Positions 8,418 to 16,629 of a stretch of 64,000 nt of DNA are shown one piece after another. This DNA is from Sphingomonas gilva (GTDB lineage Bacteria; Pseudomonadota; Alphaproteobacteria; Sphingomonadales; Sphingomonadaceae): NCBI RefSeq assembly GCF_003515075.1, contig NZ_QWLV01000005.1, forward strand, positions 1 to 64,000. The letters run 5' to 3'. Under the pieces are notes generated by a model that did not search any database, had not been told where the DNA came from, and was given only the letters and a program-made list of their open reading frames with translations. Numbering within the stretch: position 1 is the stretch's first letter; every line of letters starts with the position of its first letter. A program made the translations under genes and the position numbers.

Positions 8418-8793
8418 CGCGCGCTTTTTGATCGATTCGAATATCGCGATCTACGTTCTGGATGACGCCGCTTGTGCGCCGGCGCTTCGGATCGCTGAAT
8501 TTGAACCGGGCGAAATCATCACCTCTGCGATTGCCTATGCTGAGGTCATGCACGGTATCCCGCTTGCTCAGACCAAAGCAGCACAGGCGTTGTTCGACGT
8601 CGTGGAAGTTCGCGAATTCGACACCGTCGCTGCCCTAGCCTATGCGAGGCTGCCGTTCCGGCGCGCGCGTTTCGACCGCCTGATCGCCGCCCATGCACTA
8701 TCGCTCGGCGTGACGCTGGTTACCAACAACACCGCCGATTTCGCTGACATCCCCGATCTGCGCGTCGAAAACTGGACGCTCCCGCTCACCTGA
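8410..8793 (+). CDS. PIN-domain ribonuclease toxin (VapC family)
   Basis: This 127-residue PIN domain carries the expected acidic residues: the N-terminal LIDSN Asp, the AYAEVMHG Glu, RFDRLIAAHA Asp, and the C-terminal NNTADFADI Asp. Enzymes of this family are Mg-dependent endoribonucleases, often cutting tRNA or rRNA. The GTG start overlaps the antitoxin gene by 8 bases, the typical coupling for toxin-antitoxin pairs. Codon use looks less GC-biased than in neighbouring genes, which suggests acquisition. Its 3' end overlaps the convergent oxidoreductase gene by 8 bases. Confidence 0.9.
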   Translation: MADARFLIDSNIAIYVLDDAACAPALRIAEFEPGEIITSAIAYAEVMHGIPLAQTKAAQALFDVVEVREFDTVAALAYARLPFRRARFDRLIAAHALSLGVTLVTNNTADFADIPDLRVENWTLPLT

Positions 8794-9703
8794 GCACGGG
8801 CCGTTTCTCCGCGAGATCGTTGCGGATCGTCGTCGCCGCCACCCCGGCTTCGCCCATCGCGTGGCTGATCTGGTCCAGCCCTTTCACCACGTCGCCTGCG
8901 GCATAGAGGCCGGGAACGCTGGTGCGCTGGTGCGCATCGACGACCAGGCAGCCGTCCCCGCTCATCTCCGCGTCCACCATCTGCGCCAGCCGCGACCTGA
9001 TGCGCGAGCCGAGCGCGGGATAGACGCTGTCGAAGGCGAGCGGCCCGGCGGGCGTATCCGCCACGATCTTGTCGCCATCGATGCGCAGCGGGCCGCAGGG
9101 CCCGTCGGCGATCTCCACGCCCGCCTCCTCCAGCCGCGCACGGTCCTTCCGGGGGATCGCGTGCTCGGCGTCGGGCGCGATCAGCGTCACGTCGCGGGTG
9201 AAGCCGCGCAGGAACAGCGCCTCGCGCGCGCCGTGATCGCCGGTGCCGATCACGCCGACACGCTGATCCGTCACCTCATAGCCGTCGCACACCGGGCAAT
9301 AGCGAAGCAGGCCGCGCTCGAGCGCCTCGTCATGCACCGCATCGTCGATCGGCGGGCGGTGGTTGACCACGCCGGTCGCCAGCAGCACCGCGCGTGCCGT
9401 CTTGACGTCGTCGCCGATCTTGATCGCGAAATTCTCTCCTTCGCGTTCCAGCCGGTCGACCGTCGCGTCCACGATGCCGACGCCGAACTCCGCCGCCTGC
9501 GCGCGCATCCGGGCGAGCAGCTCGCGCCCCGGAATGCCGCCGGGAAAGCCGGCATGGTTGTGCGTGCGCGGGATCATCGCGCAGCGCCCGTCGCCCGCAT
9601 CGACCACGCAGATGTGGAGGTGATAGCGCGCCAGATAGATCGCCGCGGTCAGCCCCGCCGGGCCGCCGCCGACGATCAGGCAGTCGATCGGTCGTTCATC
9701 CAT
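8786..9703 (-). CDS. Thioredoxin-reductase-like FAD/NAD(P) oxidoreductase
   Basis: This 305-residue flavoprotein has an FAD-binding Rossmann fold (IVGGGPAGLTAAIYLAR), an NAD(P)-binding fold (VGVIGTGDHGAREALFL) and a C-terminal FAD motif (GLYAAGDVVKGLDQISHAMGE). A CPVCDG sequence sits where thioredoxin reductases carry their redox CxxC, so a disulfide-reductase role is possible. The overall form fits the smaller TrxR-like group seen in alphaproteobacteria rather than canonical TrxB. It is transcribed against the flanking ribosomal genes and divergently from trmD. Confidence 0.85.
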   Translation of the reverse strand: MDERPIDCLIVGGGPAGLTAAIYLARYHLHICVVDAGDGRCAMIPRTHNHAGFPGGIPGRELLARMRAQAAEFGVGIVDATVDRLEREGENFAIKIGDDVKTARAVLLATGVVNHRPPIDDAVHDEALERGLLRYCPVCDGYEVTDQRVGVIGTGDHGAREALFLRGFTRDVTLIAPDAEHAIPRKDRARLEEAGVEIADGPCGPLRIDGDKIVADTPAGPLAFDSVYPALGSRIRSRLAQMVDAEMSGDGCLVVDAHQRTSVPGLYAAGDVVKGLDQISHAMGEAGVAATTIRNDLAEKRPVLR

Positions 9704-9774
9704 CGCCGCTCAATCCGCCGTGGTGACGATGGTTCCGGCTTGCATGCGAGCGCCGGGGGCGGGAAGGGGAGAGC

Positions 9775-10512
9775 ATGTCCTTCGCCGCCTCCGTCCTGAC
9801 GCTCTACCCCGAGATGTTTCCGGGCCCGCTGGCGCACAGCCTTGCCGGGCGCGCGCTGTCGGAGGGGCTGTGGACGCTGGAGACGGTGCATATCCGCGCC
9901 TTCGCCACCGACCGGCACCGCACCGTCGACGACACGCCCGCGGGCGGCGGCGCGGGGATGGTGCTGCGCGCCGATATCGTCGCCGCCGCGCTCGACAGCG
10001 TCGCCGATGGCCGGCCGATCCTCGCGATGACGCCGCGCGGCCGCCCGCTCACCCAGGCGCGCGTCCGTACCCTCGCGGCAGGCCCCGGCGCGGTCATCCT
10101 GTGCGGCCGCTTCGAAGGCTTCGACGAGCGCCTGTTCGAGGCGCGCGGCGTCGAGGAGGTGTCGATCGGCGACTATGTGCTGTCGGGCGGCGAAACCGCC
10201 GCTCTGGTGCTGCTCGACGCTTGCATTCGCCTCATTCCCGGCGTAATGGGCGCGGCTTCCAGCGGGGACGAGGAAAGCTTCGAAAGCGGCCTCCTCGAAT
10301 ATCCGCATTATACCCGCCCCGTCACATGGGAAGGGCGCACGATCCCCGAAGTGCTGCGATCGGGGGATCATGCGAAGATCGCCGCCTGGCGTAAGGCGCA
10401 GGCGGAGTCGGATACACGGTCACGGCGGCCGGATCTTTGGGAGCGCCATGAGGGCGCTCGGGTCCAGTCGCCCTCTGGCGCGCAGCGAAGGTCCAAGGAC
10501 GAAGAACGATGA
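9775..10512 (+). CDS. trmD: tRNA (guanine-N1)-methyltransferase TrmD
   Basis: TrmD methylates G37 of tRNAs with SAM, preventing frameshifts. The 245 residues show the SPOUT-fold signatures ([33 protein letters not shown]) and the C-terminal EYPHYTRP segment. A GGGAGA binding site precedes the ATG. The stop overlaps the rplS start as ATGA. The last ~25 residues ([12 protein letters not shown]) are a low-similarity extension. It forms a two-gene unit with rplS ending in a clear terminator. Confidence 0.96.
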   Translation: MSFAASVLTLYPEMFPGPLAHSLAGRALSEGLWTLETVHIRAFATDRHRTVDDTPAGGGAGMVLRADIVAAALDSVADGRPILAMTPRGRPLTQARVRTLAAGPGAVILCGRFEGFDERLFEARGVEEVSIGDYVLSGGETAALVLLDACIRLIPGVMGAASSGDEESFESGLLEYPHYTRPVTWEGRTIPEVLRSGDHAKIAAWRKAQAESDTRSRRPDLWERHEGARVQSPSGAQRRSKDEER

Positions 10513-10895
10513 ACCTGATCCAGACGCTCGAGGCCGAGCAGATCGCCAAGATCACCGAGGCCAAGAAGATCCCCGAATTCCGCCCCGGCGACACGCTGAA
10601 GGTCGGCGTCAAGGTGGTCGAAGGCGAACGCACCCGCGTGCAGAATTTCGAAGGCGTGTGCATCGCCCGCGCCAACAAGGGCATGGGCTCCAGCTTCACC
10701 GTGCGCAAGATCTCGTTCGGCGAGGGTGTCGAGCGCGTCTTCCCGCTCTATTCGCCCAATGTCGATTCGATCGAAGTGGTGCGCAAGGGCGCCGTCCGCC
10801 GCGCCAAGCTCTATTATCTGCGCGGCCGCACCGGCAAGTCGGCCCGCATCGCCGAGCGCCGCGAGGTCCGCACCGAGGAGAAGGCCTCGGCCTGA
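10509..10895 (+). CDS. rplS: Large ribosomal subunit protein bL19
   Basis: bL19 sits at the 30S-50S interface. The 128 residues have the expected [22 protein letters not shown] core and the [17 protein letters not shown] ending, with a short C-terminal extension. It is translationally coupled to trmD by a 4-base overlap and is followed by a strong intrinsic terminator. Confidence 0.97.
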   Translation: MNLIQTLEAEQIAKITEAKKIPEFRPGDTLKVGVKVVEGERTRVQNFEGVCIARANKGMGSSFTVRKISFGEGVERVFPLYSPNVDSIEVVRKGAVRRAKLYYLRGRTGKSARIAERREVRTEEKASA

Positions 10896-10918
10896 TCCGC
10901 CGCACGGCGAAGAAAAAG

Positions 10919-10952
10919 AAGGGCGCGGGGCTGATGGTTCCGCGCCCTTTTT
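10919..10952 (+). terminator. Intrinsic terminator after rplS
   Basis: A perfect GC-rich stem (AAGGGCGCGG at 10919-10928 with its inverse ending at 10950) with an 11-base loop is followed by a T-run to 10952. It ends the trmD-rplS unit. Confidence 0.85.
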
Positions 10953-10983
10953 GTTGTCATCATTTGCGCCATATCCCCAACAT

Positions 10984-11017
10984 CCGTTCGTTTCGAGCGC
11001 AGTCGAGAAACGAACGG
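10984..11017. repeat. Short palindromic repeat (CCGTTCGTTTC arms)
   Basis: Perfect 11-bp arms at 10984-10994 and 11007-11017 flank a 12-base loop GAGCGCAGTCGA. It lies between the rplS terminator and the 3' end of the patatin gene. Elements of this form are common between genes in sphingomonads; the comparison is from memory. Confidence 0.65.
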
Positions 11018-11037
11018 GAAGTGGGTGGCCTGGCTTT

Positions 11038-12006
11038 TCAAGGCATGAGGATCGGCGTCAGCATCGCCCACGCGTCGCGCACCGCCTTCCGCCCCAGATC
11101 GATCCCCCGCCGGATGTTGGCCGGATCGAACTCCAGCGTCTCGGCCACCTCCTTCGTGGGCGCGAGGATGCGGATCGGCGCGAAGCGGTAGGTCGAAAGC
11201 GCGCGGTCGAGCGGGGCGAGGATCGCCGCGGCCCTGGCCGGCGGCACCCCGGCGCGCGCCAGCGCCACCGCCTGCGTCTCGCGCGCGGCGATCAGGTCGT
11301 TGATCAGGTCGGCATTGGCGGTGTCGTTGGAGACGATCTCCGATTGCAGGATGCCGACCGATCGCAGCGCCACCGCGACCAGATCGTCATAGAGGCGCGC
11401 CGGCGTGGGGGAGGGGTTGATCGGCGAGGCGGCCACCACCAGCACCGCGCGCGGATTCCATTCGAGCGCGGCGTCGAGCGGCGTCACGTTGCGCACCCCG
11501 CCATCGACCCACTGCTCCTCGCGACCCTGCGCGTCGCGGGTGAGGAGCGGCGGGAAGAACACCGGCATGGCCGAGCTGGCATAAACCCAGTCGGCAATGT
11601 TCGGCGTGTCCTCATGGATGCTGCGGAACTCGCCGGAGGTCAGGCTGACCACGCCCAGCAGCAGCTTCTTGCCGCTCGCGCGCAGCTTCGCCTCATCGGC
11701 GAACGCCTTGATCCGCGCGCGGATCGGCCGCGTGTCGTAGATCGAATTGGCCCCGAGCAGCCCGCCGATGATGCCGAGCGGCCGCCCGCGATAGACGTCG
11801 TCATTGCCCCTCAGCGCCAGCCACGCCGCCATCAGGCCGGGAATGTCGCCCTGCGCCCCGCCCAGCGCCTGGATCGCGCCGGTGGAGACCCCGGCGAAGA
11901 TATCGACCTCCACCCCGCGCCGCGTGATCAGCTCGTCGAGCACGCCGACCTGGAAGGCGCCCTTGGCCCCTCCGCCGCTCAGCACGATGGCAAGTCCGCC
12001 GGCCAT
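11038..12006 (-). CDS. Patatin-like phospholipase
   Basis: This is a patatin-family serine acyl hydrolase of about 322 residues. The oxyanion loop GGGAKG is at about 12-17, the nucleophile elbow GVSTG at about 40-44, and the second dyad residue in WVDGGVRN near 165. It has no signal peptide, so it is likely cytosolic or membrane-associated and acts on phospholipid or acyl-ester substrates. The start at MAGGLAIV (12006) is chosen by family alignment; an in-frame GTG at 12027 would add seven residues. It diverges from the deacetylase gene downstream. Confidence 0.88.
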   Translation of the reverse strand: MAGGLAIVLSGGGAKGAFQVGVLDELITRRGVEVDIFAGVSTGAIQALGGAQGDIPGLMAAWLALRGNDDVYRGRPLGIIGGLLGANSIYDTRPIRARIKAFADEAKLRASGKKLLLGVVSLTSGEFRSIHEDTPNIADWVYASSAMPVFFPPLLTRDAQGREEQWVDGGVRNVTPLDAALEWNPRAVLVVAASPINPSPTPARLYDDLVAVALRSVGILQSEIVSNDTANADLINDLIAARETQAVALARAGVPPARAAAILAPLDRALSTYRFAPIRILAPTKEVAETLEFDPANIRRGIDLGRKAVRDAWAMLTPILMP

Positions 12007-12107
12007 ATTGGAGTAGAATACATCCACCCTCCGGACTCGTCACCCCGGAACGGCTCTTGCGGGGAGCCGGTCTGGCGTCGCGCCCACGTTTCGCCCTAGA
12101 TGCCGCC

Positions 12108-12845
12108 ATGAGGCTCGTCACACGCCGCCGCCTGAAATGGGCGCTCGTCCTCGTCCTGGCGGCCGCCATTATCGGCTACGCACTGTGGCAGGTCGGCCGC
12201 GCGCGCTGCTTCCAGCTGGTCGGCGAGATCACCTGCCGCGTCCAGACCAGTCAAAAGCTCGTCGCGCTGAGCTTCGACGACGGCCCCACGCCGCAGGGCG
12301 TCGCGGCGCTGCTCCCGGTGCTCCGCGAGCACGGCGCGCGCGCGACCTTCTTCCTGATCGGCCAGGAGATGGAGCGGCATCCCGGCCTCGCGCGGCGACT
12401 GGCGGCGGCGGGGCACGAGATCGCCAATCACAGCTACGCCCACGATCGCATGCTCGGCCTGTTCCCCGGCGCCTATGCCGAAGAGCTTGAACGGACCAAC
12501 CGCCTGCTCCGCGCCGAAGGGGTGAACGGGCTGCTGCTGTTCCGTCCGCCTTATGGCAAGAAGCTGACCGGTCTGCCGATCGCGGTGGAACGCGCCGGCC
12601 TGCGCATGATCACTTGGGACGTCGAGGATCCACCCGGCAGCGTCAGCGATCCGGCCGCCTATGCCGATCACATCATGCGCGGCGTCAGACCGGGCTCGAT
12701 CATCCTGATGCACCCGATGTACGCAAGCGGCCGGACGGCGCGAGAAGCGCTGCCGCTGATCCTGACCCGCCTGCGCGCCGCGGGGTATCGCGTGGTCACG
12801 GTGCGTGAGTTACTCGAGGTCGAAGCGCGCGAAGAGGCTGGGTGA
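12108..12845 (+). CDS. NodB-type polysaccharide deacetylase, membrane-anchored
   Basis: This 245-residue protein has an N-terminal membrane anchor (about residues 10-28) followed by a NodB homology domain. The metal and catalytic motifs are present: SFDDGP, the metal-binding NHSYAH, FRPPYG and a C-terminal ILMHP. It probably removes acetyl groups from peptidoglycan or another glycan in the periplasm (carbohydrate esterase family 4). The start at MRLVTRRR is chosen because it begins the anchor; a TTG 51 bases upstream is less likely. Confidence 0.88.
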   Translation: MRLVTRRRLKWALVLVLAAAIIGYALWQVGRARCFQLVGEITCRVQTSQKLVALSFDDGPTPQGVAALLPVLREHGARATFFLIGQEMERHPGLARRLAAAGHEIANHSYAHDRMLGLFPGAYAEELERTNRLLRAEGVNGLLLFRPPYGKKLTGLPIAVERAGLRMITWDVEDPPGSVSDPAAYADHIMRGVRPGSIILMHPMYASGRTAREALPLILTRLRAAGYRVVTVRELLEVEAREEAG

Positions 12846-12875
12846 TCGACTAATAAGCGCTCCTCTCTCCCTAAC

Positions 12876-13029
12876 CGTCACCCCGGACTTGTTCCGGGGT
12901 CCATCTCTCCACAAACGCCCTCGCGGATCGTGGCACGATGGTATTCGAGCGAGAATCCATCCCCCGGCTGGATTCTTGACTTGCCGGGGGCAAGTCAAAG
13001 CTCGAACACGGAACAAGCCCGGCATGACG
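12876..13029. repeat. Palindromic repeat, family A, with internal hairpin
   Basis: The left arm (12876-12903) contains the self-complementary CCCCGGACTTGTTCCGGGG. The right end (about 13010-13029) is a degenerate inverse, CGGAACAAGCCCGGCATGAC. Between them is another hairpin of GACTTGCC against GGCAAGTC (near 12976-12997). The same left arm occurs at 45207-45238. It fills the gap between the deacetylase and VOC genes. Confidence 0.7.
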
Positions 13030-13079
13030 CCTTTGGATAAGGCGAACCCCTGGAGGCCGGGCGCTGACCTGTCCCCACG

Positions 13080-13469
13080 CTAGCCATAACACACCACCTC
13101 GAACTCGATCCCGTCATGGTCGAGGAAATAAAACCGCCGCCCGGGCTCGTAATCGCCGTGCGAAAAGGGCGTCAGCCCGGCCGCCTTCACCCGCGCCTCA
13201 ACGCCGTCGAGGTCGTGCACCAGCACGCCGACATGGTTGAGCGGGCGGCCCTTGGCGAAGATGTCGGGATCGGTCGCCTCGCCTTCCAGCGTGTAGAGCG
13301 CCAGGTAGCTGTCCTCCGATCCGACATGCACGGTGCGCCCGCCGGCCATCGCGGCGCCCTCCCAGCGGATATGCCAGTCGAACAGGTGGCACATCAGCCT
13401 GGCGGTGCGGGTCGGGTTGCGCACGGTCAGATTGGCGTGCTCCAGCGTGGCGGCGGTTCGGAAGTTCAT
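13080..13469 (-). CDS. VOC-superfamily (glyoxalase/dioxygenase-like) protein
   Basis: This is a single vicinal-oxygen-chelate domain protein of 129 residues with two beta-alpha-beta-beta-beta modules. Candidate metal ligands are the His in LEHANLTV, the His in PLNHVGVLV and the Glu in IEFEVVCYG. Members act as glyoxalases, ring-cleaving dioxygenases or drug-binding resistance proteins; which applies is not visible. The start MNFRTAAT has AGGGACG upstream. It diverges from soxR, and its upstream region has a 19-bp-spaced promoter centred on a SoxR box, so it is probably induced by redox-active compounds. Confidence 0.85.
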   Translation of the reverse strand: MNFRTAATLEHANLTVRNPTRTARLMCHLFDWHIRWEGAAMAGGRTVHVGSEDSYLALYTLEGEATDPDIFAKGRPLNHVGVLVHDLDGVEARVKAAGLTPFSHGDYEPGRRFYFLDHDGIEFEVVCYG

Positions 13470-13504
13470 CGCATCGTCCCTCATGATTCGCGTTGCGATT
13501 GCGA

Positions 13505-13535
13505 CCGATAGAACCTCAAGCTAGGTTGAGGTCAA
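13505..13535 (-). promoter_or_regulatory. SoxR box inside a 19-bp-spaced promoter of the VOC gene
   Basis: The 18-bp site CCTCAAGCTAGGTTGAGG (13514-13531) is a near-perfect inverted repeat and matches the known SoxR operator form. On the minus strand it lies between TTGACC (-35, 13530-13535) and TATCGG (-10, 13505-13510), which are separated by 19 bp. That over-long spacing is characteristic of MerR-family-activated promoters. It is also just upstream of the soxR start, so soxR may regulate itself. Confidence 0.8.
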
Positions 13536-13536
13536 G

Positions 13537-13980
13537 ATGCCCGAACCCGCCGCCACGCTCACCATCGGCGATCTCGCCCGTCGCACCGGCCTGTCGGTGT
13601 CGGCGATCCGCTTCTACGAGGAAAAGGGCCTGGTCGAACCGCACCGCACCCGCGGCAACCAGCGGCGCTATCTGCGCGCGGACATTCGCCGCCTCTCATT
13701 CGCGCTGATCGCGCAGCGCCTCGGCTTCCCGCTCGACCATATCGCGCGCGAGATGGCCAAGCTTCCCCACGGCCGCGCGCCCACGCAGGAGGATTGGCGG
13801 CGGATCAGCGGCGGCTTCCGCCAGGTGCTCGACGCGCGCATCGCCACCCTGGAACGGATGCGCGATCGCCTCGACGGCTGCATCGGCTGCGGCTGCCTCT
13901 CGCTGGAGAAATGCCAGCTCGCCAACCCTGAGGACAGGCTGGGGAGGGAAGGGCCCGGTCCGCGTTTCGTGCTGGATTAG
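13537..13980 (+). CDS. soxR: Redox-sensing transcriptional activator SoxR
   Basis: This is a MerR-family regulator of 147 residues. The N-terminal winged helix-turn-helix (TIGDLARRTGLSVSAIRFYE) is followed by a dimerisation helix. The SoxR-specific cysteine cluster CIGCGCLSLEKC, which binds a redox-active [2Fe-2S] centre, is complete. In enterics SoxR activates soxS; outside them it usually controls a few genes directly in response to redox-cycling compounds. Here the divergent VOC gene with a SoxR box in its promoter is the obvious target. Confidence 0.95.
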   Translation: MPEPAATLTIGDLARRTGLSVSAIRFYEEKGLVEPHRTRGNQRRYLRADIRRLSFALIAQRLGFPLDHIAREMAKLPHGRAPTQEDWRRISGGFRQVLDARIATLERMRDRLDGCIGCGCLSLEKCQLANPEDRLGREGPGPRFVLD

Positions 13981-13990
13981 GAGCTGAGAT

Positions 13991-14119
13991 CCTCCCCGGC
14001 ACGGGGAGGGGGACCAGCCGCAGGCTGGTGGAGGGGGAGCGCCACAAGCGCGGCGCTAGTGGAGAGCCCCCTCCACCACCGCTCTGCGAGCGGCGGTCCC
14101 CCTCCCCGTGCCGGGGAGG
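13991..14119. repeat. Palindromic repeat, family C
   Basis: Perfect 25-bp arms at 13991-14015 and 14095-14119 start with CCTCCCCGGCACGGGG. Inside them are further paired segments (GGTGGAGGGGG against CCCCCTCCACC). It occupies most of the gap between soxR and the DPP4-like gene. No other copy was seen in the window. Confidence 0.75.
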
Positions 14120-14234
14120 TTTTGCGCGCATATCCCCTCAATCCACCCCTTTACCTCTTCGTCTCACCTCGCGATAACGCCCGGCATAGGCCTGCATTCG
14201 CATGGCGATCCGCAATCGGAACTGGAGATGGACG

Positions 14235-16469
14235 ATGCCGAAATCCCGGCTGCTGGCGAGCGCATTGCTCGCGTGCCTGGCGAGCCCCGCCATGGCTGAG
14301 GACGCTGCGCAAGCGGGCGCGCCTCGGGAACTGACGCTTGAGCGCGTGTTCGGCAATCCCGGGCTCAGCGGTTCGACCGGCGGCGTCCAGACGCTTTCGC
14401 CCGACGGGACGCTGCTCACCTCCCTGAAGCCGCGCGCCGACGAACAGAGCCGGCTCGATCTGTGGGCGATGGACACGCGCACCGGCCAGTCCCGCATGCT
14501 GGTCGATTCGAAGGCGGTCGGCACCGGCGCCGAGCTTTCGGAGGAAGAGAAGATGCAGCGCGAGCGCCGCCGCATCGGATCGCAGAAGGGCATCGTCAGC
14601 TATGACTGGGCGCCCGACGGCAAGTCGATCCTCGTGCCGTTGGACGGCGATCTCTATCTCGCCACGCTGGACGGCAAGACCCGCCGCCTGACCGAGACGC
14701 CCGAAGCCGAGTTGAACGCGGTGGTCAGCCCCGCGGGCAAGTATGTCTCGTTCGTGCGCGACCAGAATCTGTGGGCGGTCGATCTGGCGAGCGGGCAGGC
14801 GAGGCAGCTGACCCAGGGCGGCGGCGGCACGATCCACTGGGGCGAGGCCGAGTTCGTCGCGCAGGAGGAAATGAGCCGCTACACCGGCTATTGGTGGTCG
14901 CCGGGCGACGCGATGGTCGCGGTGCAACGCTTCGACGAGGCGCCCGTCGGCATCGTCAGCCGCGCGGCGATCGGCGCGGAGGGCACCAAGGTCTATGACC
15001 AGCGCTATCCGCGCGCGGGCACGCCCAATGTGCTCAACGAACTGCACATCATGCGCGCCGACGGCTCCAATCCGGTAAAGGTCGATCTTGGCGAGGAGAC
15101 CGACATCTACATCGCCCGGGTCGATTGGGCGCCCGACGCCTCCGCGCTCTACGTCCAGCGCCAGTCGCGCGACCAGAAGCGGCTCGACATGCTCAAGGTC
15201 GATCCCCGGACGGGCAAGTCGAGCGTGCTGTTCACCGAGAGATCGGGCGACCGGAGCTGGATCAATTTGAGCGACGCCTATCGCTTCATGGACGATGGCA
15301 GCTTCATCTGGTGGTCGGAGCGTGACGGCCACGGCCATCTCTATCGCTTTGCCGACGGCAAATGGACCCAGCTGACCAAGGGCGACTGGGAGGTCGCCGA
15401 CATCGCCGGGTTCGATGAGGCCAAGGGGCGGCTGTTCTTCACCGCCAACAAGGACGGCGTGCTCGAACGCCATCTCTACGCGATGGACCTTGCCCGTCCG
15501 GCCGAGATCATCCGGCTGACCGAGGCGGGCTGGTGGAACAGCGCGTCGATGGACGGCGCGGCGAGCCGGATCATCGTCACGCGCTCCAATCCCAACAATC
15601 CGCCTCAGTCGTACCTGGCGGACGCGAACGGCAAGCAGATCGCCTGGATCGCGGAGAACAAGCTGGCCGAAGGCCACCCCTATTTCCCTTACATGGCGAG
15701 CCACCGGCCGAGCCAGTACGGCACGCTGAAGGCGGCCGACGGCACCACGCTGCACTGGCGGATGATCACCCCGCCGCTCGAGCCGGGCAAGAAATATCCC
15801 GTGTTCTTCCAGCATTATGGCGGGCCGGGATCGCAGCAGGTGATGCACAACTGGGCCAATCCGCTGCACCAGTATCTGGTCGACAAGGGCTGGGTCGTCT
15901 TCATTCTCGACAATCGCGGCTCGGCCAATCGCGGCAAGGCGTTCGAGGATCACATCTATCATGCGATGGGATCGGTCGAGGTCGCCGATCAGCTCGCCGG
16001 GGCCGAATGGCTCAAGCGGCAGAGCTTCGTCGATCCGGCGAAGATCGCCACCTATGGCTGGTCCTATGGCGGCTATATGACTGCGAAGATGCTGGCGGCG
16101 AACCCCGGCGTCTATGCCGCGGGCATCGCCGGCGCGCCGGTGACCCAGTGGGACCTCTACGACACCCACTATACCGAACGCTTCCTGGGCGATCCGAACA
16201 AGGACCCGAAAAGCTATTCGAGCTCCGACGTGATTCCGGAGGCGGGGAAGATCGTTGATCCGATGCTGGTGATCCATGGCATGGCCGACGACAACGTCAT
16301 CCTGACCAACACCACCTTGCTCATGTCGAAGATGCAGAAGAACGCACAACCGTTTGAATCGATGCTCTATCCCGGCGAAACCCACTCGGTCGGCGGGCCC
16401 GGCATCAGCGTTCACCTGTGGAAGACGATCGAGGACTTCCTCGACCGGCACGTCCTCGAGGCGGAATGA
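14235..16469 (+). CDS. Dipeptidyl peptidase IV-like S9 family peptidase
   Basis: This 744-residue exported peptidase has a signal peptide (about 1-21, ending AMA), a beta-propeller domain with the double-Glu region (VAQEEMSRYTGYWW) and a C-terminal alpha/beta-hydrolase domain. The catalytic triad is visible: Ser in GWSYGGYM, Asp in GMADDNV and His in GETHSVGG. It likely removes X-Pro dipeptides from peptides in the periplasm. The start MPKSRLL is chosen for the signal peptide and a GGAGATGG site upstream. Propeller-containing DPPs of this type are frequent in sphingomonads. Confidence 0.92.
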   Translation: MPKSRLLASALLACLASPAMAEDAAQAGAPRELTLERVFGNPGLSGSTGGVQTLSPDGTLLTSLKPRADEQSRLDLWAMDTRTGQSRMLVDSKAVGTGAELSEEEKMQRERRRIGSQKGIVSYDWAPDGKSILVPLDGDLYLATLDGKTRRLTETPEAELNAVVSPAGKYVSFVRDQNLWAVDLASGQARQLTQGGGGTIHWGEAEFVAQEEMSRYTGYWWSPGDAMVAVQRFDEAPVGIVSRAAIGAEGTKVYDQRYPRAGTPNVLNELHIMRADGSNPVKVDLGEETDIYIARVDWAPDASALYVQRQSRDQKRLDMLKVDPRTGKSSVLFTERSGDRSWINLSDAYRFMDDGSFIWWSERDGHGHLYRFADGKWTQLTKGDWEVADIAGFDEAKGRLFFTANKDGVLERHLYAMDLARPAEIIRLTEAGWWNSASMDGAASRIIVTRSNPNNPPQSYLADANGKQIAWIAENKLAEGHPYFPYMASHRPSQYGTLKAADGTTLHWRMITPPLEPGKKYPVFFQHYGGPGSQQVMHNWANPLHQYLVDKGWVVFILDNRGSANRGKAFEDHIYHAMGSVEVADQLAGAEWLKRQSFVDPAKIATYGWSYGGYMTAKMLAANPGVYAAGIAGAPVTQWDLYDTHYTERFLGDPNKDPKSYSSSDVIPEAGKIVDPMLVIHGMADDNVILTNTTLLMSKMQKNAQPFESMLYPGETHSVGGPGISVHLWKTIEDFLDRHVLEAE

Positions 16470-16513
16470 AGCCAGGCTTGGCAGCGCAAAAGCGCGCGCC
16501 TCTGTCCTACATC

Positions 16514-16537
16514 GCGGCGTCCTGCTACGGACGCCGC
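16514..16537. other. GC-rich hairpin between the DPP4-like gene and asd
   Basis: A perfect 9-bp stem (GCGGCGTCC at 16514-16522 with its inverse at 16529-16537) has a 6-base loop but no T-run. It may act as a weak terminator or leader structure for asd. Confidence 0.35.
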
Positions 16538-16629
16538 GCGACGCCCCACGCCAAGGCCACGGGCGCGAAATTCATACCGCATATGCGCGAGCTTAGAGAA
16601 GTTTGCCGCGAAGTTTGAAGGGTCGAACA

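Noticed and set aside
12876..13029. Family-A palindromes as intrinsic terminators
   Set aside because: The stems are strong but no T-run follows on either strand, and another copy lies inside the hut unit. They are kept as repeats only.
14151..16451. Long minus-strand frame opposite the DPP4-like gene
   Set aside because: High GC keeps antisense frames open. The plus strand carries a complete catalytic triad and signal peptide.
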